This document shows positions 1 to 7,594 of a DNA stretch of 49,985 nt, piece by piece (position 1 is the stretch's first letter; each line of letters begins with the position of its first letter). The position numbers were made by a program, and so were the translations under genes. The DNA comes from an uncultured Treponema sp. (GTDB lineage Bacteria > Spirochaetota > Spirochaetia > Treponematales > Treponemataceae), in assembly GCA_947170195.1 (NCBI GenBank), contig CAMVSS010000003.1, forward strand, positions 1 through 49,985, given 5' to 3'. The notes beneath the pieces are model-generated. The model worked only from the letters and a program-made list of their open reading frames with translations. It did no database searches and had not been told where the DNA came from.

Positions 1-25
1 CCGATAAAAGAGGTAAAAATCGAAT

Positions 26-265
26 ATGTCTGAAAAAGAATTGGAAAAAATCGCTGATAACGCAAAAATTATAGTAAATGGATATGCTTTCTCAATAAGG
101 GAAGACGGATTCATCAGTATTTTAAATCTTGAGCATCCAGACTGTGCGATTGTAATAAGCCATGATTTTGAAATCATCGAAACAAATATGGATGAAATAG
201 AACAAGGTATTGTTATTGAGCTTGCTAAAAGGAACCTTCAATTTTTAGAGGAACATAATGCCTAA
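26..265 (+). CDS. Small hypothetical protein (79 aa), first gene of a two-gene module
   Basis: I do not recognise this protein. It is acidic, with no signal peptide or membrane segment. The middle alternates beta-like stretches (KIIVNGYAFSI, GFISILNL, CAIVISHDFEII) and the C-terminal 25 residues look helical. An AGAGG ribosome site lies about 10 bases before the ATG. Its last codons overlap the next gene by 8 bases, so the two are translationally coupled. The size and pairing with a DUF4160-like partner recall small toxin-antitoxin-like or island cargo modules, but nothing in the sequence proves that. The area reads as more AT-rich than the flanking operon, which fits acquired DNA. Confidence 0.6.
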   Translation: MSEKELEKIADNAKIIVNGYAFSIREDGFISILNLEHPDCAIVISHDFEIIETNMDEIEQGIVIELAKRNLQFLEEHNA

Positions 266-536
266 ATATTTCAGAGATAAAATCGCCGACCATTATTTAT
301 ACTTCACAGCAAAATGTATCGTCGAGGCAATGCATGTTCATGCAAGCGACAAAAAACTAACCGAAGCTGATTCTGCGAAGTTTTTTGTAAAGGCTGATGG
401 AACGGCAGTCTTGCAAAAACGCGGGGATTTGACTGATTCCCAGATTACTACAATAGAAAAATTCATCAAAGCGAACTATGTCGATATGTACAAAACTTGG
501 AAAGATTTTGGTGGCGGAGAGTTTTACGGAAAGTAA
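258..536 (+). CDS. Small DUF4160-like protein (92 aa)
   Basis: The protein has the layout of the DUF4160 family: an N-terminal strand region, a histidine motif (MHVHAS, residues 25-30), an AKFFVKADGT strand, then a helix ending in a conserved Trp (residue 81). It overlaps the preceding gene by 8 bases (ATG inside the upstream stop region). Its stop codon abuts the stop of the convergent XRE gene with no base between. DUF4160 genes often sit beside small DUF2442-type partners and are suspected toxin-antitoxin modules, though the function is unproven. The family assignment is by eye. The alternative is an unrelated small island protein. Confidence 0.55.
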   Translation: MPKYFRDKIADHYLYFTAKCIVEAMHVHASDKKLTEADSAKFFVKADGTAVLQKRGDLTDSQITTIEKFIKANYVDMYKTWKDFGGGEFYGK

Positions 537-830
537 TTAGCCGCCTAATTTCTCAATTAAAAAATCCATGCACTTTTTTGCGTCTTGTGGAAGTTTTTCT
601 ATTTTATTTACAAAACTCCTGTATTTATGAAAAAGAATCATTTCTTGGGAAAGATTCTCGCCTGAGAATTCAGAATCTTTGCCTGTTGTTAAATATTCTA
701 CACTAACGCCAAGTACCTGAGCGATTTTTACGGCATTTCCAACAGTTGGTTCATTTCCGTTTTTAGCAAGATAACCATCGAGAGTACGTTTATTTATTCC
801 TGTTTTTTGCGCAAGTTCCTTAGTCTGCAA
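537..830 (-). pseudogene. XRE-family DNA-binding regulator, 5'-truncated
   Basis: Residues 1-50 form most of a Cro/CI-type helix-turn-helix: helix 2 (KELAQKTG), recognition helix (NKRTLDGYLA), then the PTVGNAVKIAQVLGVSVEYL core typical of small repressors. The first HTH helix, normally 10-20 residues ahead of TKELA, is missing. The only in-frame start is a TTG at 828-830 with no good ribosome site, and an in-frame stop lies 10 codons further upstream. Right at this point the sequence becomes amino-acid permease coding on the other strand, so the gene appears cut at a rearrangement junction. The C-terminal 40 residues are helical and of unknown role. Expression as a short protein from the TTG is possible but unlikely. 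Confidence 0.65.
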
Positions 831-1066
831 TTCCTGATGGACAGAGAGAAGCTGCCCTCACATCAGGGCTTACAGAAGCAGAGGCATTCACCAGAATAAT
901 CTTGCCGCAAGCCTTTGTAGTTTCGATTCCGAACTTGGGGAACAGCTTGCTTGTGATACTAAAGGAGGGGTCGCTTGCATTTACGATCGGACTTATAGAC
1001 GTGATGGGCAAGGGAAACCTGATTATCGGACAGAATTATGGGGCGCAGTTCCTACAACGCTTTTGA
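824..1066 (+). pseudogene. 3' fragment of an amino-acid ABC transporter permease (first permease)
   Basis: The plus strand reads, without a start codon, a typical HisM/TcyL-like C-terminal half. It has the EAA loop (GQREAALTSGLTEAEAF), then RIILPQAFVVSIPNLGNSL and a SLAFTIGLIDVMGKG segment. It then runs into QFLQRF and stops, where intact permeases continue for about 30-40 more residues with a last membrane helix. The 5' part is lost at the XRE junction near 824-832. The 3' part is lost where the frame meets the second permease. The TGA stop (1064-1066) overlaps the TTG start of the next frame. It is therefore a remnant broken at both ends. Confidence 0.75.
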
Positions 1067-1746
1067 TTACAATCGTGTCGCTGCTGGCAGGTTCATTCCT
1101 CGGTTTTCTGATTGCATTGGCACGAATCCGAAAAATACCGTTCTTAAGACAAGTTTGCGCAGTCTATGTTTCTTTCATTCGCGGAACTCCTGTCGTGCTC
1201 CAGATTCTTGTCGTGTATTCCCTGCTGCCTTCCGCGCTTAACGCATGGTTTAAGAAAACAGGAATCACGATAGATGTGTTCGCGCTGAATCCGATTATCT
1301 ATGCGTTTTTCGTTTTTTCATTGAGTACAGCGGCAGGACTTTCCGAAGTCTTTCGTTCTGCGCTTCTTACCATAAGCCGAGGTCAGCTCGAGGCGAGTTT
1401 TACGAGCGGACTAACATACTGGCAGGCGTTCAGAAGAATCATAATTCCGCAGGCTCTTGTTGCCGCTCTTCCGAATTTGTGCACGGCAACAGTGAATTTA
1501 ATCAAAAATACTTCGCTCGCATTTATGATGACGGTAAAAGATATCACTGCGGTTGCAAAAATAGAGGCTTCTTTTGGATACAACTACATTGAATCGTATC
1601 TGGATATATTTGTTATTTACATAATTATTTGTTCTGTGGTTCAGGGACTTTTTAAAGTCTGGGAAAAATCGCTGTCCGTATTCCGAACCGGTAAAAAAGA
1701 TGAAGAACAAAGGGCGGAAGAAAAAGGGGGAAAGAAATATGCTTAA
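1063..1746 (+). CDS. Amino-acid ABC transporter permease, N-terminally shortened
   Basis: A membrane component of a polar/sulfur amino-acid importer (HisM/TcyM family). Membrane helix 1 ([19 protein letters not shown]) begins immediately at the start. The EAA motif is [25 protein letters not shown] (quoted in parts: [12 protein letters not shown] and RRIIIPQAL), and the last helix ends near residue 205. The family's usual 20-30 residue periplasmic N-terminus is absent. In-frame sequence upstream (AVPTTLL) looks like the family but then becomes the preceding permease in another frame, so a deletion fused the two genes. Translation could start at TTG 1063, coupled by a TTGA overlap. There is no clear ribosome site, so activity is doubtful. 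It overlaps the ATPase gene by 8 bases. Confidence 0.7.
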   Translation: MITIVSLLAGSFLGFLIALARIRKIPFLRQVCAVYVSFIRGTPVVLQILVVYSLLPSALNAWFKKTGITIDVFALNPIIYAFFVFSLSTAAGLSEVFRSALLTISRGQLEASFTSGLTYWQAFRRIIIPQALVAALPNLCTATVNLIKNTSLAFMMTVKDITAVAKIEASFGYNYIESYLDIFVIYIIICSVVQGLFKVWEKSLSVFRTGKKDEEQRAEEKGGKKYA

Positions 1747-2491
1747 AATATCTGATGTTCGCAAATCATTTGGCAAGAATGAAATCTTAAAAGGTGTTGA
1801 TTTGACTGTTGAAAAAGGCGATGTCGTTGCAATCCTTGGATCATCAGGTTCTGGCAAGACGACGCTTCTTCGCACGATAGATTTTTTGGAGACAGCTGAT
1901 TCCGGCGAGCTTGAGTTTGACGATATAAAGACGTCGCTTAGGAATGCGTCGAAAAAAACGATCCTGAACGTAAGGCGGAAGACAGGCTTTGTCTATCAGA
2001 ATTACAATCTCTTTGCAAATAAAACTGCGCTTGAAAATGTTATGGAAGGTCTTGTCACCGCAAGAAAGATTCCTAAAGACAAAGCTCGTGAAATTGCAGA
2101 GGCGGCGCTCGAAAAAGTCGGGCTTCTTGACCGCAAAGATTTTTATCCATCGCAACTTTCCGGAGGCCAGCAGCAGCGCGTTGGGATTGCAAGGGCTGTG
2201 GCGCCAAATCCTGATGTAGTTTTGTTTGACGAGCCGACCAGTGCGCTTGACCCGGAGCTTGTTGGCGAAGTTCTGAATGTCATAAAGGAGCTTGCGAAGG
2301 AAGGTACTACGATGATTGTCGTCACTCACGAAATGAGCTTTGCGGAGGAAGTCGCCTCGCAGGTTGTTTTTATGGACGGCGGCGTGGTCGTTGAGAAAGG
2401 TACGAGCTATGAAATCTTCAACAGACCGAAAGAAGAGCGCACAAAACAGTTCCTTCAGCGCGTCCTGAACCGTGTTGAATACGTGATTTAA
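1739..2491 (+). CDS. Amino-acid ABC transporter ATP-binding protein
   Basis: An intact 250-residue ATPase of the GlnQ/HisP type that drives polar amino-acid import at the cytoplasmic face. It has Walker A (GSSGSGKTT, about residue 34), Q-loop (VYQNYNLF), signature [14 protein letters not shown], Walker B ([12 protein letters not shown]), and a switch His in [10 protein letters not shown] chose the ATG at 1739 because it follows GGGGGAAAG at normal spacing and gives the family N-terminus [12 protein letters not shown]. The gene overlaps the permease end by 8 bases. No substrate-binding protein remains next to it. The orphan SBP lipoprotein at 16614-17384 could be a partner, which is inference only. 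Confidence 0.92.
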   Translation: MLKISDVRKSFGKNEILKGVDLTVEKGDVVAILGSSGSGKTTLLRTIDFLETADSGELEFDDIKTSLRNASKKTILNVRRKTGFVYQNYNLFANKTALENVMEGLVTARKIPKDKAREIAEAALEKVGLLDRKDFYPSQLSGGQQQRVGIARAVAPNPDVVLFDEPTSALDPELVGEVLNVIKELAKEGTTMIVVTHEMSFAEEVASQVVFMDGGVVVEKGTSYEIFNRPKEERTKQFLQRVLNRVEYVI

Positions 2492-2612
2492 TAATTTTTT
2501 GTCATAATCTTTCTCTCTGTTCGTATTGTCCTTTTATTAAATCAAGATTTATTGTAAGCTAAGAAAACGCTGAACAAAATCCGACATTGGATTTTTCAGT
2601 GTAAACAAAAAT

Positions 2613-2650
2613 GAGTAAGTTTCAAAAGTAACAGATTTTGAAACTTACTC
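2613..2650. repeat. Perfect 15-bp inverted repeat, member of the TTTCAAAA/TTTTGAAA hairpin family
   Basis: The arms GAGTAAGTTTCAAAA (2613-2627) and TTTTGAAACTTACTC (2636-2650) are exact complements around an 8-base loop. The hairpin lies 120 bases after the ABC ATPase gene and has no T-run, so it is not a classic terminator. The core recurs at 28932, 29010, 36912 and 48934. Confidence 0.8.
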
Positions 2651-2740
2651 TAATATTGTTGATTGTCCGCAAAGCCTTTTTGCAAAGCCAATCGCCGATT
2701 TAAAATAATCCCTCAGAAGTGGGGGAAAAAAGGAAAAAAT

Positions 2741-3766
2741 ATGAAAAAAATTTTTGTTGCGTTAACTGCGCTTGGTGTTCTTCTTCTTGCTTCTTGCGGA
2801 AAGAAAATCGATTCTTCGACTTGGATTGACAACTATGCTGATGCCCAAAAAGTAGCCCAGAAATCTGGAAAAAACATGCTCGTCTATTTCTCGGCTCTTG
2901 ATTACAACCCGATGTCAAAGGCTGTTTACGAAAATGTTCTTTCAAAAGATGATTTTACAAAAAAATATTCGAACGAGTTTGTACTTACCCACCTGGATTT
3001 TTCAGAAAGTTTGTATATCGAAGCCGAAGCTGACGAAAACGCTTCTAAATCAGAAAAAGCTGCCGCAGCAGCCCTCAAAGCAAAGCTCGACGGTAACTTC
3101 AAGATCGTTCAGTACTACGATGTCCGCGAGCCGATTGCGCTTCTTCTGCTCTCAAAAGACGGTTATTTCATAAAAGAATTTGATTTGAGCGAGCAGCTGA
3201 CACTGCAGGATTTCGATGATTATTTTGTTTCGTCTGAGGCTGAGATCACAAAATTTAATGAGATTGTGGCAAGCGCACAGAAAGGCTCAAAAGAAGAAAA
3301 AATGCAGGCGATAGACACCTTGTTCGAAATCACGAACCCTGACAGAAATTATGCAATCTGTCCGTTTGCCGAGGAATACATTAAACTTGACACGGAGAAC
3401 ACTTCCGGAAAGCTGTTTGATTATCTTCAGGTGATTGCTTTCAAAAATGCAGTTGACCACTTGATTTCTGAGGATATAAAAGGTGCTGCCGAGGAATTCG
3501 CAAAAGTCGCCGAGAATAACGCCATAAAACCTGAAGAAAAACAGGCTGCGTATATTTCAGCGGCATATTACTTAGTTTCTTCCGGTTATACTGATTATTC
3601 GCTCATGAAGGATTATTTTGAACGCGCTTACACAGCAGCTCCTGAAAGCGAAATCTCTGCCTCAATCCTTTCGTCTATAAATCAGCTTGAAAAACTGATC
3701 GCTGGTTTTGCAGAAGGGGCCGATGGTTTTGAGGGTGCATCTGCTAATTCGGTGGCTGGAGAATAA
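2741..3766 (+). CDS. Exported thioredoxin-fold lipoprotein without a CxxC motif
   Basis: A lipoprotein of 341 residues, with signal peptide MKKIFVALTALGVLLLASC (lipobox LASC). Residues 30-145 resemble the thioredoxin_7/DUF255-type fold: A...VAQKSGKNMLVYFSA, then a strand with HLDFSES, then PIALLLLSKDG with the cis-Pro-like turn. The position of the redox CxxC is LDYNPM, so it has no dithiol and is probably not an oxidoreductase. The C-terminal half (residues 170-320) is helical with TPR-like spacing. The ATG at 2741 follows a GGGGGA/AGGA ribosome site. The stop is 3 bases before the downstream CNNM gene, suggesting one operon. The role is unknown. Confidence 0.75.
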   Translation: MKKIFVALTALGVLLLASCGKKIDSSTWIDNYADAQKVAQKSGKNMLVYFSALDYNPMSKAVYENVLSKDDFTKKYSNEFVLTHLDFSESLYIEAEADENASKSEKAAAAALKAKLDGNFKIVQYYDVREPIALLLLSKDGYFIKEFDLSEQLTLQDFDDYFVSSEAEITKFNEIVASAQKGSKEEKMQAIDTLFEITNPDRNYAICPFAEEYIKLDTENTSGKLFDYLQVIAFKNAVDHLISEDIKGAAEEFAKVAENNAIKPEEKQAAYISAAYYLVSSGYTDYSLMKDYFERAYTAAPESEISASILSSINQLEKLIAGFAEGADGFEGASANSVAGE

Positions 3767-3769
3767 GCG

Positions 3770-5068
3770 ATGGATGAAGGGCCCTCGAAACTCATAGTTT
3801 TTTTACTGACAGCAGCGACTTTTGTAACTCTGTCATTGCTTTTTTCGGCGTCGGAAAGTGCTTTTTTGGCGCTGAACAAACTCCGCGTTCATTTTTTGCG
3901 CGAAAAAGGTGATAAAAAGGCCGTCCGTACCGGAAAATTGCTCGACAAAAAAGAGGAGCTGCTCAATATGCTCCTCGTCGGCAATGAGCTGGTCAATGTC
4001 GCCCTTTCTGTCGTTCTTACATCGGTCTTCCTGAAGCTTTTCGGCCCTGCCGGTCTTGGAATTGCAACGGGAATCTCGACCCTTCTCCTTCTGATTTTTG
4101 GCGAAATCACTCCAAAGAGCGTCACGACGCGCCATCCGGAGTCTATCGCGTTCGGGCTAAGCGGTTTCGTCACTTTCTTTTTTTATTTTCTGCGCCCGCT
4201 GGTCGTTTTCTTTACTTTTATCTCCCGTTCGATTTTGAAACTTTTTGGAATTGATACCAAAAAAAAATCAGTTTCCTTTACCGAGGATGAAATAAAAACT
4301 TTTATCGATGTCGGTGCGGAAGAAGGTGTGCTCGAAAACAATGAAAAAAAATTGATGAGCAGGGTTTTTAAGTTCACCGATCTGGAAGCGACGGATATAA
4401 TGATTCCTCGCACAAAAATCGTAGGAATCCAGCCTAATTTGAATTATCGCGATGTGGTCCAGCTTTCCGAACGGACCAGACTTTCAAGATTTCCGGTGTT
4501 CAGAAAAGATCTGGATGACATAATCGGCGTTCTTTATGTAAAAGATTTGCTGAACTATGCATCTTGCAGGGAAGATTTTTCCGTTGAAAAGGTCATGCGC
4601 GATCCGCTTTTTATACCTGGCTCGACAAAAATGTCATCAATTCAATCCATGATGACAGAAGCGAAAGAAAATTTTGCTGTCGTAATTGACGAATATTCCG
4701 GAACTGATGGAATTCTGACCACCGAGGATATCGTCCGGGAAATTTTTGGCGGAATCGTGAGCGAGGTGGATGAAAGCGGGCGTGCAACCGATGTAAATGC
4801 GAAGACTTTTGACAGCTCGGATCTTGAAGGTTCCGTCAGACTTTCAGATTTGAGCGAATTCCTGCACATAAATTTTGATCCGTGCAAAAACGAGACTCTT
4901 GCCGGATTTATCCTTGAAAAACTTGACCGGATTCCGACTCCGGGCGAATCACTTGAATATTCAGGCTATAAATTTACCGTAACCGCCATGGAAGGTCTCA
5001 GGGTGGATCAGGTTCATTGCACTAAATTAAAGAGCGGTGGGGAGGACTCCGATGAAAATATTGATTGA
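3770..5068 (+). CDS. CNNM/CorC-type membrane protein (DUF21 + CBS pair + CorC_HlyC), first of two
   Basis: Of 432 residues, the first 150 form the DUF21 membrane domain, with ASESAFLALNK after helix 1, VGNELVNVALS, and the hallmark FGEITPKSV. Residues 155-205 are an acidic connector (FTEDEIKTFIDVGAEEG). A CBS pair follows, with IMIPRTKIVGI and VIDEYSGTDGILTTEDIV. The final 80 residues are the CorC_HlyC domain (GSVRLSDLSEF ... LAGFILEKLDRIPTPG). Proteins of this family are linked to Mg2+ or Co2+ homeostasis. The older hemolysin label is not supported by the architecture. The next gene begins inside its last 17 bases. Confidence 0.9.
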   Translation: MDEGPSKLIVFLLTAATFVTLSLLFSASESAFLALNKLRVHFLREKGDKKAVRTGKLLDKKEELLNMLLVGNELVNVALSVVLTSVFLKLFGPAGLGIATGISTLLLLIFGEITPKSVTTRHPESIAFGLSGFVTFFFYFLRPLVVFFTFISRSILKLFGIDTKKKSVSFTEDEIKTFIDVGAEEGVLENNEKKLMSRVFKFTDLEATDIMIPRTKIVGIQPNLNYRDVVQLSERTRLSRFPVFRKDLDDIIGVLYVKDLLNYASCREDFSVEKVMRDPLFIPGSTKMSSIQSMMTEAKENFAVVIDEYSGTDGILTTEDIVREIFGGIVSEVDESGRATDVNAKTFDSSDLEGSVRLSDLSEFLHINFDPCKNETLAGFILEKLDRIPTPGESLEYSGYKFTVTAMEGLRVDQVHCTKLKSGGEDSDENID

Positions 5069-6380
5069 TGTTATTTTCCCGCTGATCCTCGTGATTATTC
5101 TGGTTGCAATCGTGGCATTTTTTGCGGCGAGCGAGACCGCTTTCCTTTCGATAACAAAGGTCACTTTGAAGCAGATGCTGAAGGAAGATCGGCATGCGGG
5201 CAAGAAAAATCCGTCCCGCAAGGTCGCGTTCCTAAAAAAAGATACGGACAGGCTTCTCTCCCTGATCCTTATAGGCATAAATTTTATAACCTCTCTTGCG
5301 TCAGGTCTTGCGGCTACTGTCGCGATAAATCTCTTTGGCGAGGCAGGTTCCGCATACGCGACTTTCGCGATGGTCTTTGTCCTGATTATTTTCGGTGAGA
5401 TCACTCCGAAGACTGTCGCGTCGGTATTTCCTGTGGCGGTTTCAAGAAAATTCGCAGCTCCCCTGATATTTTTGCAGAAAGTTTTCTTTCCTGTCGTTTG
5501 GATTTTTGCAAAAATCTCCTTGTTTTTGACGCTGATCTTGAATTCTCTTTGGAAAGATGACAAGAATGCTGTGACTGAAGAAGAGCTGAAGTCGCTTATC
5601 GATGTCGGTGAGCATGAAGGAACCCTTGAGCATAACGAAAAGAAGATGCTCTATCGGATTTTTGATTTTACCGACCTGAACATACGCGATGTTATGCGGC
5701 ATAAAAGCCTCGTTAAGTGCGTCGCTTATTCTGCCGGCTATGATGAAGTCATACAGGCTTTTATCGACACCGGATATTCCCGCATCTTGGTCTGCGGCTC
5801 TGATCAGGAAGAGACGACCGACTGCAGCTTTGACAACGTTCTCGGCGTTATTTATTACAAAAACGCGCTCATCAGAAGCGGAAGCGGTGAAAAAAACGCA
5901 AAAAATTTCGCAAGAAAATGCATGAGCCGGGTTTTGTTTGTTCCGGAATCACTTTCTGCAATCGAAATCCTTCAGAAATTCAAGAAGGAGAAGGTCAGTT
6001 TCGCCGTGGCCGTGGATGAGAACGGCTGCAACACCGGAATCGTAACGATGGATGATATACTCCGGGTCGTTTTCGGAAGAAGCGTGAATCCTTTGAATGA
6101 TGAGACTCCTCCTGAGAACCGCATAAAAGCAGTTTCTCCGCTGGAATACATTGTCCCTGGCGACATGAAGATAAGCGATCTCAACGATTTTCTTTATCTG
6201 GGGCTTGAGAGCGAGAATTACGACACCCTTGCAGGCTGGCTTCTCGAAAAATTTGACAAGCTTCCCGACTCCGGAGAGGTGCTGAAACATGACGATATTG
6301 TGTTTGAGATACTCGAACAGTCCCAGCGGCGCATCCAGAATGTCAAAATTCTCTTTCGGACGGCTCCAAAAGTCCTTTAA
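5052..6380 (+). CDS. CNNM/CorC-type membrane protein, tandem paralogue
   Basis: A 442-residue paralogue of the preceding gene with the same order: DUF21 (ASETAFLSITK, GINFITSLASG, FGEITPKTV), acidic connector (VTEEELKSLIDVGEHEGTL), CBS pair with a longer loop around GSDQEETTDCSFD, and CorC_HlyC domain (PGDMKISDLNDFLY ... LAGWLLEKFDKLPDSG). I chose the ATG at 5052 over the upstream one because GGGGAGG lies 8 bases before it. It overlaps the upstream gene by 17 bases and is translationally coupled. The adjacent pair could form a heteromeric transporter. That is inference from the pairing alone. Confidence 0.9.
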   Translation: MKILIDVIFPLILVIILVAIVAFFAASETAFLSITKVTLKQMLKEDRHAGKKNPSRKVAFLKKDTDRLLSLILIGINFITSLASGLAATVAINLFGEAGSAYATFAMVFVLIIFGEITPKTVASVFPVAVSRKFAAPLIFLQKVFFPVVWIFAKISLFLTLILNSLWKDDKNAVTEEELKSLIDVGEHEGTLEHNEKKMLYRIFDFTDLNIRDVMRHKSLVKCVAYSAGYDEVIQAFIDTGYSRILVCGSDQEETTDCSFDNVLGVIYYKNALIRSGSGEKNAKNFARKCMSRVLFVPESLSAIEILQKFKKEKVSFAVAVDENGCNTGIVTMDDILRVVFGRSVNPLNDETPPENRIKAVSPLEYIVPGDMKISDLNDFLYLGLESENYDTLAGWLLEKFDKLPDSGEVLKHDDIVFEILEQSQRRIQNVKILFRTAPKVL

Positions 6381-6432
6381 ATTTTGAAAATTCCGCACTT
6401 TTTTTATTTTTGGATTTGACAAGACGAAAAAT

Positions 6433-6461
6433 TTGACACATGATAAAACAATACAAATAAT
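6433..6461 (+). promoter_or_regulatory. Sigma70-type promoter of the TRAP operon
   Basis: TTGACA (6433-6438) is separated by 17 bases from AATAAT (6456-6461). The predicted start is near 6468, about 26 bases before the dctP ATG. It lies just after the CNNM gene ends and so separates the two units. Confidence 0.6.
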
Positions 6462-6493
6462 TTATTTTTCATAAATTTTTGGAGGAAAAAAAT

Positions 6494-7483
6494 ATGAAAA
6501 AAACGTTGGCTATTGCAACAAGTGTAATTCTTGCAGCTGGCTTAGCTCTTACAGGTTGTAGCAAAAAAGCACCAGAGAAGATGGTGCTCCGCTATGCAGA
6601 AAACCAGCCACAGGACTATCCTACGACAAAGGCTGCATATGAATTTGCAAAATTGGTAGAGGAGAAGACTGGTGGTCGAATCCATATCGATGTTTATTAC
6701 GGTGCACAGCTTGGCGATGAGAAATCTGTTATCGAGCAGCTTCAGTTTGGTGCTATCGATTTGACTCGCGTTTCTCTTTCTCCACTTTCTGAATTCGAGA
6801 AATCATTGAACATCCTTCAGCTTCCATACCTTTACAAGGATGCTGCTCAGATGTGGCGTGTTCTTGATGGCGATATCGGTGAAAAATTCCTTAACTCAAT
6901 GGGTAAAAACAACCTCATCGGTCTTTCTTGGTTTGATGCTGGTGCTCGTAACTTCTACAACTCAGTTCGCCCAATCACAAAACTTGAAGATGTAAAAGGT
7001 CTCAAGATTCGCGTTCAGGAATCACAGCTCATGATGGGCATGGTTGCTGCTCTTGGTGCTAACGCAACTCCGATGCCATACGGCGAAGTTTACTCTTCAC
7101 TCCAGACTGGCGTTATCGACGGTGCTGAAAACAACTGGCCTTCATACGAATCAACTTCACACTACGAAGTTGCAAAGAACTTCGTTCTCGACGAGCACAC
7201 ACGTGTTCCAGAGATGCAGTTGGTTTCAAAAATCACTTGGGAAAAACTTTCTCCAGCTGATCAGAAAATCTTCAAAGAGTGTGCTTTCGAAGCTGCTAAA
7301 ATCGAGCGACAGCTCTGGGCAGAAAAAGAAGCTGAGTCAGAAGCAAAAGTTCGCGCTGCTGGCTGCCAGATTACAGAACTTGCAGCTGGAGAGAAAGAAA
7401 AATTCCAGGCTGCTATGGCTCCTTTGTATTCAAAATTCGGCGCTGGATACGAAGATCTTATCAAAGATATTCAGTCACGCTAG
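6494..7483 (+). CDS. dctP: TRAP transporter substrate-binding lipoprotein (DctP family)
   Basis: A periplasm-facing solute receptor of a tripartite (TRAP) symporter for an organic or sugar acid. Its lipobox is ALTGC (residues 19-23). The family core is clear: LRYAENQPQDYPTTKAAYEF, the substrate-loop LKIRVQESQLMMGM, then GANATPMPYGEVYSSLQTG and VIDGAENNWPSY. The Arg of KIRV normally binds the substrate carboxylate. The ATG at 6494 follows TTGGAGG. The gene uses a limited codon set consistent with high expression. It precedes dctQ and dctM, with a terminator hairpin between. Neighbouring GntR control and other uronate genes hint at a uronate or aldonate substrate, which is not proven. Confidence 0.93.
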   Translation: MKKTLAIATSVILAAGLALTGCSKKAPEKMVLRYAENQPQDYPTTKAAYEFAKLVEEKTGGRIHIDVYYGAQLGDEKSVIEQLQFGAIDLTRVSLSPLSEFEKSLNILQLPYLYKDAAQMWRVLDGDIGEKFLNSMGKNNLIGLSWFDAGARNFYNSVRPITKLEDVKGLKIRVQESQLMMGMVAALGANATPMPYGEVYSSLQTGVIDGAENNWPSYESTSHYEVAKNFVLDEHTRVPEMQLVSKITWEKLSPADQKIFKECAFEAAKIERQLWAEKEAESEAKVRAAGCQITELAAGEKEKFQAAMAPLYSKFGAGYEDLIKDIQSR

Positions 7484-7501
7484 TTTAACGGCATAAATAA
7501 T

Positions 7502-7535
7502 AAAAAGGCATAAGTGAAAATGCTTATGCCTTTTT
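7502..7535 (+). terminator. Partial terminator between dctP and dctQ
   Basis: AAAAAGGCATAAG (7502-7514) pairs with CTTATGCCTTTTT (7523-7535) around an 8-base loop, ending in a T-run. Because dctQM follow in the same direction 60 bases later, it probably lowers their transcription relative to the abundant binding protein. Confidence 0.85.
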
Positions 7536-7548
7536 GCGTCTTTATTTA

Positions 7549-7570
7549 CTGATATTTTAGTATACCAGTA
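7549..7570. promoter_or_regulatory. Imperfect palindrome, possible operator upstream of dctQ
   Basis: ACTGATAT (from 7549) pairs, apart from one mismatch, with ATACCAGT (to 7570). It sits between the dctP terminator and the dctQ start. It could be a site for the nearby FadR-type regulator, but no second copy was found to support that. Confidence 0.25.
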
Positions 7571-7594
7571 AGATACTTTTTCTGAAGGTTTCAC

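Noticed and set aside
497-706. Plus-strand ORF of 69 codons overlapping the end of the DUF4160-like gene and the XRE gene
   Set aside because: It lies antisense to the XRE coding region, has no ribosome site and no recognisable pattern.
2613-2650. Rho-independent terminator for the ABC ATPase
   Set aside because: The stem is perfect but has no T-run on either side, and its core recurs elsewhere as a repeat.
3770-6380. Hemolysin function for the CNNM pair
   Set aside because: The name derives from old annotation. The DUF21-CBS-CorC architecture points to metal-ion homeostasis, and no toxin motif is visible.
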